8,830 nt of DNA, taken from contig CAKTFD010000093.1 in the NCBI GenBank assembly GCA_934553285.1, positions 1-8,830 of the forward strand, in the 5' to 3' direction. Under the pieces are notes generated by a model. That model did not search any database. It was given only the letters and a program-made list of their open reading frames with translations, and was not told where the DNA came from. The DNA is from an uncultured Faecalibacterium sp. (GTDB taxonomy: Bacteria > Bacillota > Clostridia > Oscillospirales > Ruminococcaceae). Made by a program: the position numbers and the translations under genes. Positions 1 to 8,584 of the stretch are shown here, piece after piece; the first letter of the stretch is position 1, and every line of letters begins with the position of its first letter.

Positions 1-537
1 TACGAGGCAAACATGGCCGAGGCTAAGAAGCTGCTGGAAGAGGCTGGCTACCCCAATGGCGAGGGCTACCCCACCATTGAGTACAGCACCAACGATTCCG
101 GCTACCATGTGCCTCTGGCAGAGTACCTGCAGCAGGTCTGGGGTGATCTGGGCATTACCCTGACCATCAGCAAGATGGAGTGGTCTGCCTTCACCGCTGC
201 TCGCCGTGCAGGCGAGTACGATGTTGCCCGTAACGGCTGGGTCATGGACTACAACGATCCCTCCAACATGCTGGATCTGTTCTGCACCAGCAACGGCAAC
301 AACGATGGTAAGTACTCCAACCCTGAGTTCGATGCTGCGATCGATGCTTCCCGCGTTGCTGATTCTGCTGAGCACTTTGCACAGCTGCACAAGGCTGAGG
401 ACATCCTCATGGAGGATATGGGCTGCCTGCCTATCGCTTACTACAACGAATACTGGCTGCAGAGCTCCTCTCTGAAGGGCACTTGGCACAGCCCGTACGG
501 CTACTGGTACCTCCAGTACGGCTACATCGAGGAGTGA
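1..537 (+). CDS. Peptide ABC transporter substrate-binding protein, C-terminal part (5' end outside window)
   Basis: The reading frame is open from the first base and ends at TGA 535-537, giving the last 178 residues of a protein that usually runs to about 500-600. The sequence fits the C-terminal lobe of the SBP_bac_5 (OppA/DppA) family. It has the helix with AKKLLEEAGYPNG, the typical LAEYLQQVWGDLGITLTI strand-helix segment, a GWVMDYNDPSNMLDLF segment that resembles the family's 'W..DY.DP..FL..F' signature, and an aromatic tail. Proteins of this family are secreted lipoproteins that capture oligopeptides or similar ligands and deliver them to a membrane ABC permease. The signal peptide and lipobox would lie upstream and cannot be seen. 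No permease gene follows; a terminator closes the transcript about 50 bases downstream. The ATG at position 13 is internal, not the start. Ligand specificity (oligopeptide, dipeptide, nickel, sugar-peptide) cannot be decided from this part. Confidence 0.9.
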   Translation, partial: YEANMAEAKKLLEEAGYPNGEGYPTIEYSTNDSGYHVPLAEYLQQVWGDLGITLTISKMEWSAFTAARRAGEYDVARNGWVMDYNDPSNMLDLFCTSNGNNDGKYSNPEFDAAIDASRVADSAEHFAQLHKAEDILMEDMGCLPIAYYNEYWLQSSSLKGTWHSPYGYWYLQYGYIEE

Positions 538-588
538 TCTCCTCCCTGTGCTGTGCAGCGTAAGCTGAACCGTAACCCTTAAAGCACT

Positions 589-630
589 AAGCACCCCGCT
601 GACCGGAAACGGTTGGCGGGGTGCTTTTTT
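589..630 (+). terminator. Intrinsic terminator after the substrate-binding protein gene
   Basis: An inverted repeat of 17 continuous pairs (589-605 with 610-626, including a few G-T pairs) is capped by a GAAA tetraloop (606-609, GNRA type). It runs into six T at 625-630. The position, about 50 bases after the stop codon and just before the next promoter, fits factor-independent termination of the upstream transcript. Confidence 0.92.
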
Positions 631-649
631 GCGCCAAAATACGGACAAC

Positions 650-678
650 TTGCACGGGTAGGCACACTATGGTACAAT
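650..678 (+). promoter_or_regulatory. Sigma-A type promoter for the zinc-ribbon/pseudokinase/PASTA gene
   Basis: A candidate -35 TTGCAC (650-655) and a -10 TACAAT (673-678) are separated by 17 bases. TG at 670-671 provides an extended -10 (TGnTACAAT), which may offset the poor -35. Transcription would start near 685, leaving a leader of about 30 bases before the ATG at 717. The site lies just after a strong terminator, so this gene is probably transcribed on its own. Confidence 0.7.
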
Positions 679-703
679 ACTATAGGATAGAGAAGCTGGG
701 AAA

Positions 704-708
704 AGGAG
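704..708 (+). promoter_or_regulatory. Shine-Dalgarno that sets the start at 717
   Basis: AGGAG lies 8 bases before ATG 717. The frame is open further upstream to 621, but that stretch runs through the preceding terminator and the promoter. ATG 717 is therefore the real start. Confidence 0.9.
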
Positions 709-716
709 AGAACACT

Positions 717-2426
717 ATGGAGCAAAAACGCCTGTGTCCATACTGCATCAAGGAGCTGCCGCCCGCTGTGTCGGTGTGCCCGCATTGTGGTAAGATCCTG
801 GAAGGCCGCAACCCCGCTGGATGCCTGCCGGTGGGCACGGTGCTGGCCGGGCGCTATACCATGGGCGAGATGCGCAGCCTGGATGGCGAGGGCGTGCTGT
901 ACAGCGCTGTGGAGAACCTGGGCGGCTTCCGTGTGACCATCAAGGAGTTTTTGCCCGTCACCCTCTCTGCAGAGCGCGGGGCGGACCACATCCTGTACCC
1001 CAAACAGGGCAGCGAGGTGCTGTTTAAGACTACCCGCATGGATTTTGCGGATCTGTTCCGCGCCATCCAGCGCATTACCCCTGCCAACGGGCTGGAGGCA
1101 GTGCTGGACGTCGTACAGGCCAATAATACCGTCTACGCAGTGCTGGAAGATCTGAGCGGCACCCCGCTGGACCAGTGGCTGGAAAACCACCCCGACCCGG
1201 TGCGGGCAGAGGATGCCTGCATCATGCTGCGCCCGGTGTTTGAGGGCGTAGCCGCCATGCACAAGATCGGACTGGTGCACCGGGGCATCTGCCCGGAGAA
1301 TATCCGGGTGATGGCGGATGGTCACTGCCGCCTGGCCGGGTACGCCACCGTAGGCCTGCGCACCGCAGGCAGCGGCCTGCATGTGCAGCTGTACGAAGGG
1401 TATTCGGCCCCGGAGCAGTATTCTACCGCCGAGTTTGAGGGACGCTATACCGATGAATACGGCCTTGCCGCCGTCTTTTACCGGATGGTGTGCGGGCAGG
1501 CCCCGGTGCCCGCTGCGCAGCGCGTGGTATCGGATTCCAACCCGCGCGCCGGTACGGTAGAACCGGCGGTACCGGCCTATGTGTCGGATGTGCTGCAGCT
1601 GGGGCTGCGGCTCAAGGCCATGGAACGCATCCAGACCGTGCCGCAGCTGTATCAGGCGCTTTCTTCCCGGGAGTATACCGCAGAGCTGACCCGTACCATG
1701 AAGCTGGAAACGCCGGTGCATACCCGCGCAGAGCAGACTGCCGCAGTGGCCCGGGAACATCTGCTCAGCCTGAAAGGCCTGCTGGCAGGGATCTTGATGC
1801 TGCTTACCATCCTGATCCTGCTCACCCTGTGGGGCATCCTGGGCCGCAGGGAAGAGCAGGCTCCCGCCTCGGAGCCGGGGTCGGAGCCTGCAAACAGCGT
1901 GGTGCTGGAGCCGCAGAACCTTGTGCCGAACCTGGTGGGCATTGATTACGAGCAGATCAGGAACAACCGCGATTACACCAGCATGTACCTGTTCCGGGCG
2001 GTGCTGGAATACAGCGACACTGTGCCCGCAGGGCAGGTGATCCGGCAGGAGCCGGAGGCAGGCGAGGTGCTGGGCGCCAACGAGGTGATCCAGATCGTGG
2101 TCAGCCAAGGCCCGGAAAAGGTGGAAATGCCCAAGATCGTGGGTGCATCGCAGGATAAGGCCATCGAGATGCTCAGCGCCAGGGGCCTTGTTGCCAGCTG
2201 CTTTATGGTGGTAAACGATGGCTCCTATGCAACGGGCTGCGTGGTTTCGGCCAGCGAAGAAGAGGGTACGATGGTAAACGTTGGCACGGTCGTCACCGTG
2301 TATATCGCGGCAGACCCCGGTGTGCAGATCACCACCACCCCGGAGGAGCCTGCCGCCAGCACGACCGAGCCGGAGCCGGAGCTGCCCGCCGAGGGCACCG
2401 CCGCGCCGGAATATGATACGGACTGA
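717..2426 (+). CDS. Membrane pseudokinase with N-terminal zinc ribbon and two extracellular PASTA domains
   Basis: The product has 569 residues. A zinc ribbon comes first (Cys 7, 10, 21, 24; CPYC and CPHC). A protein-kinase-like fold follows at about 40-315: VTIKEF with the ATP-anchoring Lys76, a degenerate glycine loop (GEGVLY 57-62), the catalytic-loop region LVHRGICPEN (186-195), APE 231-233 in GYSAPEQY, and the conserved D of YTDEYG. The HRD aspartate is Gly190. The DFG position reads GYA (208-210), so the metal-binding Asp is also gone. By hand alignment the helix-C Glu looks missing too. A Thr-rich juxtamembrane stretch (321-341) leads to a membrane helix at about 355-375. Outside are PASTA repeats at about 401-465 and 468-532, and an acidic Thr/Pro/Glu tail. 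The architecture resembles PrkC/StkP-type kinases, which sense cell-wall fragments or lipid II through PASTA domains. Here phosphotransfer is unlikely, so a scaffold or allosteric role is inferred. The gene stands alone on its transcript and gives no hint of a partner. Confidence 0.88.
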   Translation: MEQKRLCPYCIKELPPAVSVCPHCGKILEGRNPAGCLPVGTVLAGRYTMGEMRSLDGEGVLYSAVENLGGFRVTIKEFLPVTLSAERGADHILYPKQGSEVLFKTTRMDFADLFRAIQRITPANGLEAVLDVVQANNTVYAVLEDLSGTPLDQWLENHPDPVRAEDACIMLRPVFEGVAAMHKIGLVHRGICPENIRVMADGHCRLAGYATVGLRTAGSGLHVQLYEGYSAPEQYSTAEFEGRYTDEYGLAAVFYRMVCGQAPVPAAQRVVSDSNPRAGTVEPAVPAYVSDVLQLGLRLKAMERIQTVPQLYQALSSREYTAELTRTMKLETPVHTRAEQTAAVAREHLLSLKGLLAGILMLLTILILLTLWGILGRREEQAPASEPGSEPANSVVLEPQNLVPNLVGIDYEQIRNNRDYTSMYLFRAVLEYSDTVPAGQVIRQEPEAGEVLGANEVIQIVVSQGPEKVEMPKIVGASQDKAIEMLSARGLVASCFMVVNDGSYATGCVVSASEEEGTMVNVGTVVTVYIAADPGVQITTTPEEPAASTTEPEPELPAEGTAAPEYDTD

Positions 2427-2450
2427 ACCCCTGTTATATACAGAACCATA

Positions 2451-2499
2451 AAAATACAGAAGCGGGAACCCTGCAAAAGGGTCCCCGCTTCTGTATTTT
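2451..2499. terminator. Bidirectional terminator shared by the pseudokinase gene and gltBD
   Basis: A 21-position stem (2451-2471 with 2479-2499) has one A-C mismatch and a 7-base loop. The core is GC-rich and the ends are A/T runs. Read on +, the stem ends in TATTTTA; read on -, it ends in TATTTTTATGG. It can therefore stop both converging transcripts. It fills most of the 97 bases between the two stop codons. Confidence 0.88.
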
Positions 2500-2523
2500 A
2501 GGATAGGAAAGAGAATGGCGATA

Positions 2524-4002
2524 TCAGAGGTTTGTATAGCCCATCAGGTAACGGTCTACTTCGGCGGCGCAATCGCGGCCCTCCCGCAGACCCCAGACCA
2601 CAAGGCTCTGCCCACGGCGCATATCGCCGCAGACGAACACCTTTTCCACGTTGGTCTTAAAGTGATGGTCGGCTACAGTGCCGCGGGCGGTCAGCTCCAC
2701 CCCAAAGGCATCGGCTGTATAATTCTCGCAGCCGGTAAAGCCTGCGGCGATAAATGCCAGCTGGCAGTCGTAGGTAAATTCTTCGCCGGTGGGCACCATG
2801 TTGGTGCGGCCGGTCTCCGGGTCGCGCTCCGGTTTCAGGGTGCGGATAACGGCACCGGTCAGGTTGCCGCTCTCATCCTTCAAAAACTCTTTTACGGTGG
2901 TCTGGTACACCCGGGGATCCTTGCCGAACTTTGCAAGGCACTCGGTCTGGCCGTAGTCCACCTTCAACACCCGGGGCCACTCCGGCCAGGGGTTTGCGGC
3001 GCTGCGCTCTGCAGGCGGCTGCGGCATCATTTCCAGCGCCATCAGGTCGGTGCAGCCCTGCCGCAGGGCAGTGCCCTGGCAGTCGTTGCCGGTATCGCCG
3101 CCGCCGATGACCAGCACCTTTTTTCCGGCGGCATTGATGGCGCTGCTGCCCGCAGAACCGGTGTCCAGCAGGCTCTTGGTAACGCAGGTCAGGTAGTCCA
3201 CCGCAAAGTGCACCCCGGCTGCGTCCCGGCCGGGCACATCCAGATCCCGGGGCTTTTTGGCACCGCAGCAGAGCACAACAGCGTCAAAGCCCTGCAGCAG
3301 CTCTGTGGCAGCTACCGCGCCGCCCACATCCATGTTGGTGCGGAACTCCACCCCTTCGGCCTGCATGATGCTGATCCGGCGTGCAATAACGGTTTTGTCC
3401 AGCTTCATGTTGGGGATGCCGTACATCAGCAGCCCGCCCACCCGGTCAGCGCGCTCAAACACCGTAACGGCGTGGCCGCGCTTGTTCAGGTATTCGGCCA
3501 CCGAAAGGCCTGCCGGGCCGCTGCCTACCACAGCAACGGCCTTGCCGGTGCGGGACGGCGGCGGGGCGGCGTGCAGCCAGCCCTTGGCGTAGCCGGTCTC
3601 AACGATGGCGTGCTCGTTTTCCCGCACGGTCACGCTGCTGCCGGTCACATCTCCGCAGGTGCAGGCGGCCTCGCACAATGCGGGGCATACCCGGCTGGTA
3701 AACTCCGGGAAGCGGTTGGTGGCCATCAGGCGATGCAGGGCCAGCTCCCACTTGCCGTGGTAGACAAGGTCGTTCCATTCCGGGATCAGGTTGTTCAGCG
3801 GGCAGCCGGAGGCCATGCCGCCGATCATCATACCCGCCTGGCAGAAGGGGACACCGCAGTCCATGCAGCGCGCTGCCTGGGTCTGCTGCTGCTCCCGGGA
3901 GAGCCAGACATGGAACTCGTTAAAGTTTTCAATGCGCTCCAGCGGCGGAACATCCGTGCTGGTTTTGCGCGCGTAATCGATAAATCCTGTGATCTTACCC
4001 AT
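2524..4002 (-). CDS. gltD: Glutamate synthase (NADPH) small subunit
   Basis: This 492-residue protein is the electron-input subunit of glutamate synthase. It oxidises NADPH at FAD and passes electrons through [4Fe-4S] clusters to GltB. The N-terminal region carries the cluster cysteines: CMDCGVPFC (46, 49, 54) with Cys67, then CPALCEAACTCG (106, 110, 114, 116). A first dinucleotide-binding loop GSGPAG (160-165) is for FAD. A second, GGGDTG (300-305), is for NADPH. The C-terminal CGDMRRGQSLVVWGLREGR segment completes the FAD site. The length is normal for bacterial GltD (about 470-495). The start is fixed by AAGGAGG 8 bases upstream. It follows gltB with only 12 bases between stop codon and start, so the two form one operon. 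Related proteins such as NfnB or PreT share this fold, but the neighbouring gltB settles the assignment. Confidence 0.96.
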   Translation of the reverse strand: MGKITGFIDYARKTSTDVPPLERIENFNEFHVWLSREQQQTQAARCMDCGVPFCQAGMMIGGMASGCPLNNLIPEWNDLVYHGKWELALHRLMATNRFPEFTSRVCPALCEAACTCGDVTGSSVTVRENEHAIVETGYAKGWLHAAPPPSRTGKAVAVVGSGPAGLSVAEYLNKRGHAVTVFERADRVGGLLMYGIPNMKLDKTVIARRISIMQAEGVEFRTNMDVGGAVAATELLQGFDAVVLCCGAKKPRDLDVPGRDAAGVHFAVDYLTCVTKSLLDTGSAGSSAINAAGKKVLVIGGGDTGNDCQGTALRQGCTDLMALEMMPQPPAERSAANPWPEWPRVLKVDYGQTECLAKFGKDPRVYQTTVKEFLKDESGNLTGAVIRTLKPERDPETGRTNMVPTGEEFTYDCQLAFIAAGFTGCENYTADAFGVELTARGTVADHHFKTNVEKVFVCGDMRRGQSLVVWGLREGRDCAAEVDRYLMGYTNL

Positions 4003-4010
4003 AATGCTGC

Positions 4011-4017
4011 CCTCCTT
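4011..4017 (-). promoter_or_regulatory. gltD Shine-Dalgarno overlapping the gltB stop codon
   Basis: On the - strand AAGGAGG (4017 to 4011) sits 8 bases before the gltD ATG (4002). Its first two bases are the last two of the gltB TAA (4018-4016). Ribosomes ending gltB therefore stop on the gltD ribosome-binding site, which fits translational coupling and balanced subunit production. Confidence 0.9.
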
Positions 4018-7000
4018 ACTTCTTCTTCTGCACTGCGTAGAATGCTTCGATCTGCGCCTGCTCGCCGTCCAGACCGCGCTCTTCCACCGAGGCGATCACC
4101 CGCAGCATCCGGTCGTAATCGTAAGGCAGCACTTTTTTGAATTTGGGCAGGAATGCGCTGAAATCGTTCAGGATCTCCTTGCCGCGGGGGGAGCCGGTGG
4201 CTTCCACATGGGCACGGATCAGCTCTTTCAGGGTGGCAACATCGTACTTGTGCTCCACCGGCTCCAGGCTGACGGTCTCCTTGTTGACCCGCTGGTAGAA
4301 ATCCCAGTTTTCGTCCAGCACATAGGCGATGCCGCCGGTCATACCGGCTGCAAAGTTTTTGCCGGTCTGGCCCAGCACCACTACGGTGCCGCCGGTCATG
4401 TACTCGCAGCCATGATCGCCCACGCCTTCTACCACGGCGGTAGCACCGCTGTTGCGCACACAGAAACGCTCGCCCGCAACACCGCAGATAAAGGCACGGC
4501 CGCTGGTGGCACCGTACAGCGCCACGTTGCCGGTGATGATATTCTCCTCCGGCTTAAAGGAGATGCCCTGCGGTGGGCGGATGATGATCTTGCCGCCGGA
4601 AAGGCCCTTGCCCATGTAGTCGTTGCAGTCGCCCACCAGATCCAGGGTCAGGCCGTTGGGGATAAAGGCACCAAAGCTCTGGCCGCCTGCACCGGTGCAG
4701 TGGGCGGTATACACATCATCCGGCAGGGTATTGCCGTATTTGCGGGTGATCTCGCTGCCAAAAATGGAGCCAAAGGCGCGGTCTACGTTGGAAACGTCCA
4801 GGCAGACGCTCTGGGGAGCCTTGCTGTTCAGCTTGAACTTCTTCATCAGCACCTTCATGTCCAGGGTGTTTTCCAGATGGAAGTCGTAGGTGTCCTCTTT
4901 GATAAAGTGGACATTGCTGTTTGCGATGGCGGGGTTGTGCAGGATGCAGTCCAGATCCATCTTGGAGGCACGGCTGCCCGGGGCAGCATCCTTGACCTTG
5001 AGCAGGTCGGTACGGCCTACCAGTTCATCGATGGTGCGCACGCCCAGCTTTGCCATATACTCCCGCAGTTCCTCGGCCACAAAGGTGAGGTAGTTGATGA
5101 TGTGTTCCGGCTTGCCCCGGAAGTTCTTGCGCAGCTCGGGGTTCTGGGTGCAGATGCCCATGGGGCAGGTATCCAGATTACATACCCGCATCATCACACA
5201 GCCCTCGGCCATGAGCAGGGTAGTGCCAAAGCCAAATTCCTCCGCGCCCAGCATACAGCTGATGGCCACATCCCGGCCGGAGAGCAGCTTGGAGTCGCTC
5301 TCGATGCGCACACGGGTGCGCAGGCCGTTCAGGATCAGGGTCTGGTGGGTCTCGGCGATGCCCAGCTCCCAGGGCAGACCGGCATTTTTGATGGAGGTGC
5401 GGGGGGCTGCACCGGTGCCGCCATCATAGCCGGACACCAGGATGACCTGTGCGCCGCCCTTGGCAACACCGGCGGCAATGGTGCCGACACCGGCCTCGCT
5501 GACCAGCTTGACGTTGATGTTAGCGTTGCGGTTGGCGTTTTTCAGGTCGTAGATCAGCTCCGCCAGATCCTCGATGGAGTAGATATCGTGGTGGGGCGGG
5601 GGAGAGATAAGCCCCACGCCGGTGGTGCTGTGGCGGGTCTTGGCGATCCAGGGATACACCTTGGCACCGGGCAGGTTGCCGCCCTCGCCGGGCTTTGCGC
5701 CCTGTGCCAGCTTGATCTGGATCTCCTCGGCGGATACCAGGTACTTGCTGGTCACGCCAAAGCGGGCGGAGGCCACCTGCTTGATCTTGGAGTTGCTCTC
5801 GCTGTGGTAGCGCTCCTCCGGCTCACCGCCCTCGCCGGTATTGCTCCGGCCGCCCAGACGGTTCAGGGCGATGGCAATGGTCTCGTGCGCTTCGCTGCTC
5901 AGAGCGCCATAGCTCATGGCTGCGCCCTTGAACCGCTTGACGATGCTGGATACCGGCTCCACCTCTTCCAGCGGGATGCCGCCGTCCGGTGCGTAGTTGA
6001 AGTCCAGCAGGCTGCGCAGATGCATACCATCGGTACCCATGTTATCCACAGCCTGGGTAAACTGCTTAAAGGCAGCGTAATCCCCCGTGCGGCAGGCTTT
6101 CTGGAACAGGTGGATGGTCTGGGGATTGAACAGATGCTCCTCCTTGCCGCTGCGGAACTTGTGGGCACCGCTGTCGGCAAGTTCCATGTTGATATCCAGC
6201 CCAAGGGGGTCGAAAGCGGCGTTGTGCTGCGCCTCCACATCGGCCTGGATATCCCGGATGGTGATGCCGCCCACGCGGCTCACGGTGCCGGTAAAGTATT
6301 TATCGATGACCTCCTGCGAGATGCCGACAGCCTCAAAGATCTGGCTGCTCTGGTAGCTCTGGATGGTGGAGATACCCATTTTGGAGGCGATCTTCACGAT
6401 GCCGCTGAGGATGGCGTTATCGTAGTCCTGCACGGCGGCGTAGTAGTCCTTGTCCAGCAGGCCCTCATCGATCAGCTGACCGATGGTCTCATGGGCAAGA
6501 TAAGGATTTACGGCACAGGCACCGTAGCCCAGCAGGGTGGCAAAATGATGCACCTCACGCGGCTCGGCGCTCTCCAGGATCAGTGCCAGCGCAGTGCTCT
6601 TTTTGGTGCGGATAAGGTACTGAGACACTGCCGATACAGCCAGCAGGCTGGGGATGGTGACATGATATTCGTCCACATCCCGGTCGGACAGGATGATGAT
6701 GTTTGCCCCTTCCTTGTAGGCACGATCCACCTCCAGGAATACCCGGTCGATGGCCTGTTCCAGGCTGGTATTCTTGTAGTAGTTGATGGACACCGTAGCC
6801 ACCTTAAAGCCCGGCACGTTCATGTAGCGGATCTTGAGCAGGTCGGTGTTGGTCAGGATGGGGTTGTGCACCTTGAGCACCTTGCAGTTTTCCGGCTTGT
6901 CCTCCAGCAGGTTGCCGTGGGCACCGATGTAAACGCTGGTGGAGGTGACCACCTTTTCGCGGATGGCATCGATGGGCGGGTTAGTCACCTGTGCAAACCG

Positions 7001-8551
7001 CTGCTTGAAGTAGTTGAACAGCGGGGGATGCTGGTCGCTGAGCACAGCCAGAGGCGTATCGGTACCCATGGCACCGGAGGGCTCTGCGCCCGCCCGCGCC
7101 ATGGCGAGGATCATGGTGTTCACATCCTCGTACTTGTAGCCGAACACCTTCTGCAGGCGGGTCAGCTGTTCGCCGGTGTAGCTCTCCACCTTTACATTGG
7201 GAATCTTCAGCTTGCTCAGCTGCACCAGATTGCGGTCGATCCACTCGCCGTAAGGCTCGCGGCTGGCGTAGAACTCTTTCAGCTTCTCATCGTCCACGAC
7301 CTCGCCCTTTACAGTATCCACCAGCAGCATCTTGCCGGGGCGCAGGCGGTCCTTGACCAGGATATTATCCGGCTCACACTCCAGCACGCCGACCTCGGAG
7401 GAAAGGATCATGCGGCCGTCTTTGGTGATATAGTAGCGGCTGGGGCGCAGACCGTTGCGGTCCAGTACGGCACCCATCACATCACCATCCGAGAACAGGA
7501 TGGCGGCGGGGCCATCCCATGGCTCCAGCATGGTAGCATAATACTGGTAGAAATCCCGCTTTTTCTGGCTGATGTTGCGGTTATTCTCCCACGGTTCCGG
7601 GATGGTGATCATCACAGCCAGCGGCAGATCCATGCCGTTCATCACCATAAACTCCAAAGCGTTATCCAGCATGGCAGAGTCCGAGCCGGAGGTGTTGATG
7701 ATGGGCAGGATCTTGTTCATATCGTCCTGCATGATGTTGCTGGAGATGCTCTCCTCCCGCGCCAGCATGGCATCGGTATTGCCCTTGATGGTGTTGATCT
7801 CGCCATTGTGCAGGATAAAGCGGTTGGGATGTGCACGCATCCAGCTGGGGTTGGTGTTGGTGGAAAAACGGCTGTGCACCATGCCGATGGCGGACTCGTA
7901 ATCCGGATCCTGCAGGTCGGTGTAGAACAGGCGCAGATCGTGCACCAGGAACATGCCTTTGTACACGATAGTGCGGCTGGACAGGCTGGGCACATAGGTG
8001 CCGTTGCTGGCCTGCTCGAACACCCGGCGCACGATATACAGCTTGCGGTCAAAATCAATGCCCTTGCTCACCTTGGCGGGCTTTTTGATAAAGCACTGCC
8101 AGATGGCGGGCATACAGTCCCGGGCTTTCTGGCCCACGGCATCCGGATCCACCGGCACCTTGCGCCAGGCCAGAAACTCCAGCCCCTCCTTGCGGGTGAC
8201 CACCTCAAACAGCTTCATGGCCTGTGCCCGCAGGTGCTCGCTCTGGGGGAAGAAGAACATGCCTACGCCGTACTCCCGCTCGTTGCCCAGGCGGATATTC
8301 AGCTCTTCTGCCACCTTGGAGAAGAACTTGTGGCTGATCTGCAGCATGATACCCACGCCGTCGCCGGTCTTGCCCTCGGCATCCTTACCGGCGCGGTGCT
8401 CCAGCCGCTCCACGATGGACAGTGCATCGTCCACCGTCTGGTGGCTCTTGCGCCCCTTGATATCCACCACAGCGCCGATGCCGCAGGCATCGTGCTCAAA
8501 CTGCGGGTCGTACAGACCAAGGGGGGCTTTCTGCTCTGTAAAGTTTTCCAT
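4016..8551 (-). CDS. gltB: Glutamate synthase (NADPH) large subunit
   Basis: This 1511-residue protein converts glutamine and 2-oxoglutarate into two glutamates, taking electrons from GltD. Domains in order: a class-II glutamine amidotransferase (about 23-420), a central domain (about 465-760), an FMN-binding synthase barrel (about 830-1200), and a GXGXG beta-helix domain (about 1260-1450). Cys23 (HDACGIG) is the expected N-terminal nucleophile after removal of a 22-residue propeptide. NGEINT at 249-254 belongs to the glutaminase site. The synthase domain has GGRSNTGEGGE and SGYDGGTGAAP. Cys1118, 1124 and 1129 (Cx5Cx4C) match the [3Fe-4S] ligand spacing of known GltB proteins. Length is normal. 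I chose ATG 8551: AAGGA lies 11 bases upstream and it gives a propeptide of normal size. The frame stays open to a TTG at 8617, and an ATG at 8563 is also in frame, but AAAAGG touches that codon and cannot serve it. Confidence 0.96.
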   Translation of the reverse strand: MENFTEQKAPLGLYDPQFEHDACGIGAVVDIKGRKSHQTVDDALSIVERLEHRAGKDAEGKTGDGVGIMLQISHKFFSKVAEELNIRLGNEREYGVGMFFFPQSEHLRAQAMKLFEVVTRKEGLEFLAWRKVPVDPDAVGQKARDCMPAIWQCFIKKPAKVSKGIDFDRKLYIVRRVFEQASNGTYVPSLSSRTIVYKGMFLVHDLRLFYTDLQDPDYESAIGMVHSRFSTNTNPSWMRAHPNRFILHNGEINTIKGNTDAMLAREESISSNIMQDDMNKILPIINTSGSDSAMLDNALEFMVMNGMDLPLAVMITIPEPWENNRNISQKKRDFYQYYATMLEPWDGPAAILFSDGDVMGAVLDRNGLRPSRYYITKDGRMILSSEVGVLECEPDNILVKDRLRPGKMLLVDTVKGEVVDDEKLKEFYASREPYGEWIDRNLVQLSKLKIPNVKVESYTGEQLTRLQKVFGYKYEDVNTMILAMARAGAEPSGAMGTDTPLAVLSDQHPPLFNYFKQRFAQVTNPPIDAIREKVVTSTSVYIGAHGNLLEDKPENCKVLKVHNPILTNTDLLKIRYMNVPGFKVATVSINYYKNTSLEQAIDRVFLEVDRAYKEGANIIILSDRDVDEYHVTIPSLLAVSAVSQYLIRTKKSTALALILESAEPREVHHFATLLGYGACAVNPYLAHETIGQLIDEGLLDKDYYAAVQDYDNAILSGIVKIASKMGISTIQSYQSSQIFEAVGISQEVIDKYFTGTVSRVGGITIRDIQADVEAQHNAAFDPLGLDINMELADSGAHKFRSGKEEHLFNPQTIHLFQKACRTGDYAAFKQFTQAVDNMGTDGMHLRSLLDFNYAPDGGIPLEEVEPVSSIVKRFKGAAMSYGALSSEAHETIAIALNRLGGRSNTGEGGEPEERYHSESNSKIKQVASARFGVTSKYLVSAEEIQIKLAQGAKPGEGGNLPGAKVYPWIAKTRHSTTGVGLISPPPHHDIYSIEDLAELIYDLKNANRNANINVKLVSEAGVGTIAAGVAKGGAQVILVSGYDGGTGAAPRTSIKNAGLPWELGIAETHQTLILNGLRTRVRIESDSKLLSGRDVAISCMLGAEEFGFGTTLLMAEGCVMMRVCNLDTCPMGICTQNPELRKNFRGKPEHIINYLTFVAEELREYMAKLGVRTIDELVGRTDLLKVKDAAPGSRASKMDLDCILHNPAIANSNVHFIKEDTYDFHLENTLDMKVLMKKFKLNSKAPQSVCLDVSNVDRAFGSIFGSEITRKYGNTLPDDVYTAHCTGAGGQSFGAFIPNGLTLDLVGDCNDYMGKGLSGGKIIIRPPQGISFKPEENIITGNVALYGATSGRAFICGVAGERFCVRNSGATAVVEGVGDHGCEYMTGGTVVVLGQTGKNFAAGMTGGIAYVLDENWDFYQRVNKETVSLEPVEHKYDVATLKELIRAHVEATGSPRGKEILNDFSAFLPKFKKVLPYDYDRMLRVIASVEERGLDGEQAQIEAFYAVQKKK

Positions 8552-8584
8552 AGTCTTTCCCATCCTTTTACTTGTTTGCTTGCC

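Noticed and set aside
579..2108. 509-codon open frame on the - strand opposite the pseudokinase gene
   Set aside because: The His/Gln/Arg-rich translation has no recognisable motif, it runs across the terminator and promoter of the + strand gene, and it has no ribosome-binding site I can see.
2515..4140. 541-codon open frame on the + strand, antisense to gltD, with a weak AGGA-like site before its ATG
   Set aside because: It lies opposite the clear gltD gene, begins just after a terminator, has no promoter, and its His/Ala/Gly-rich translation shows no domain pattern. Long antisense frames are common opposite GC-rich genes.
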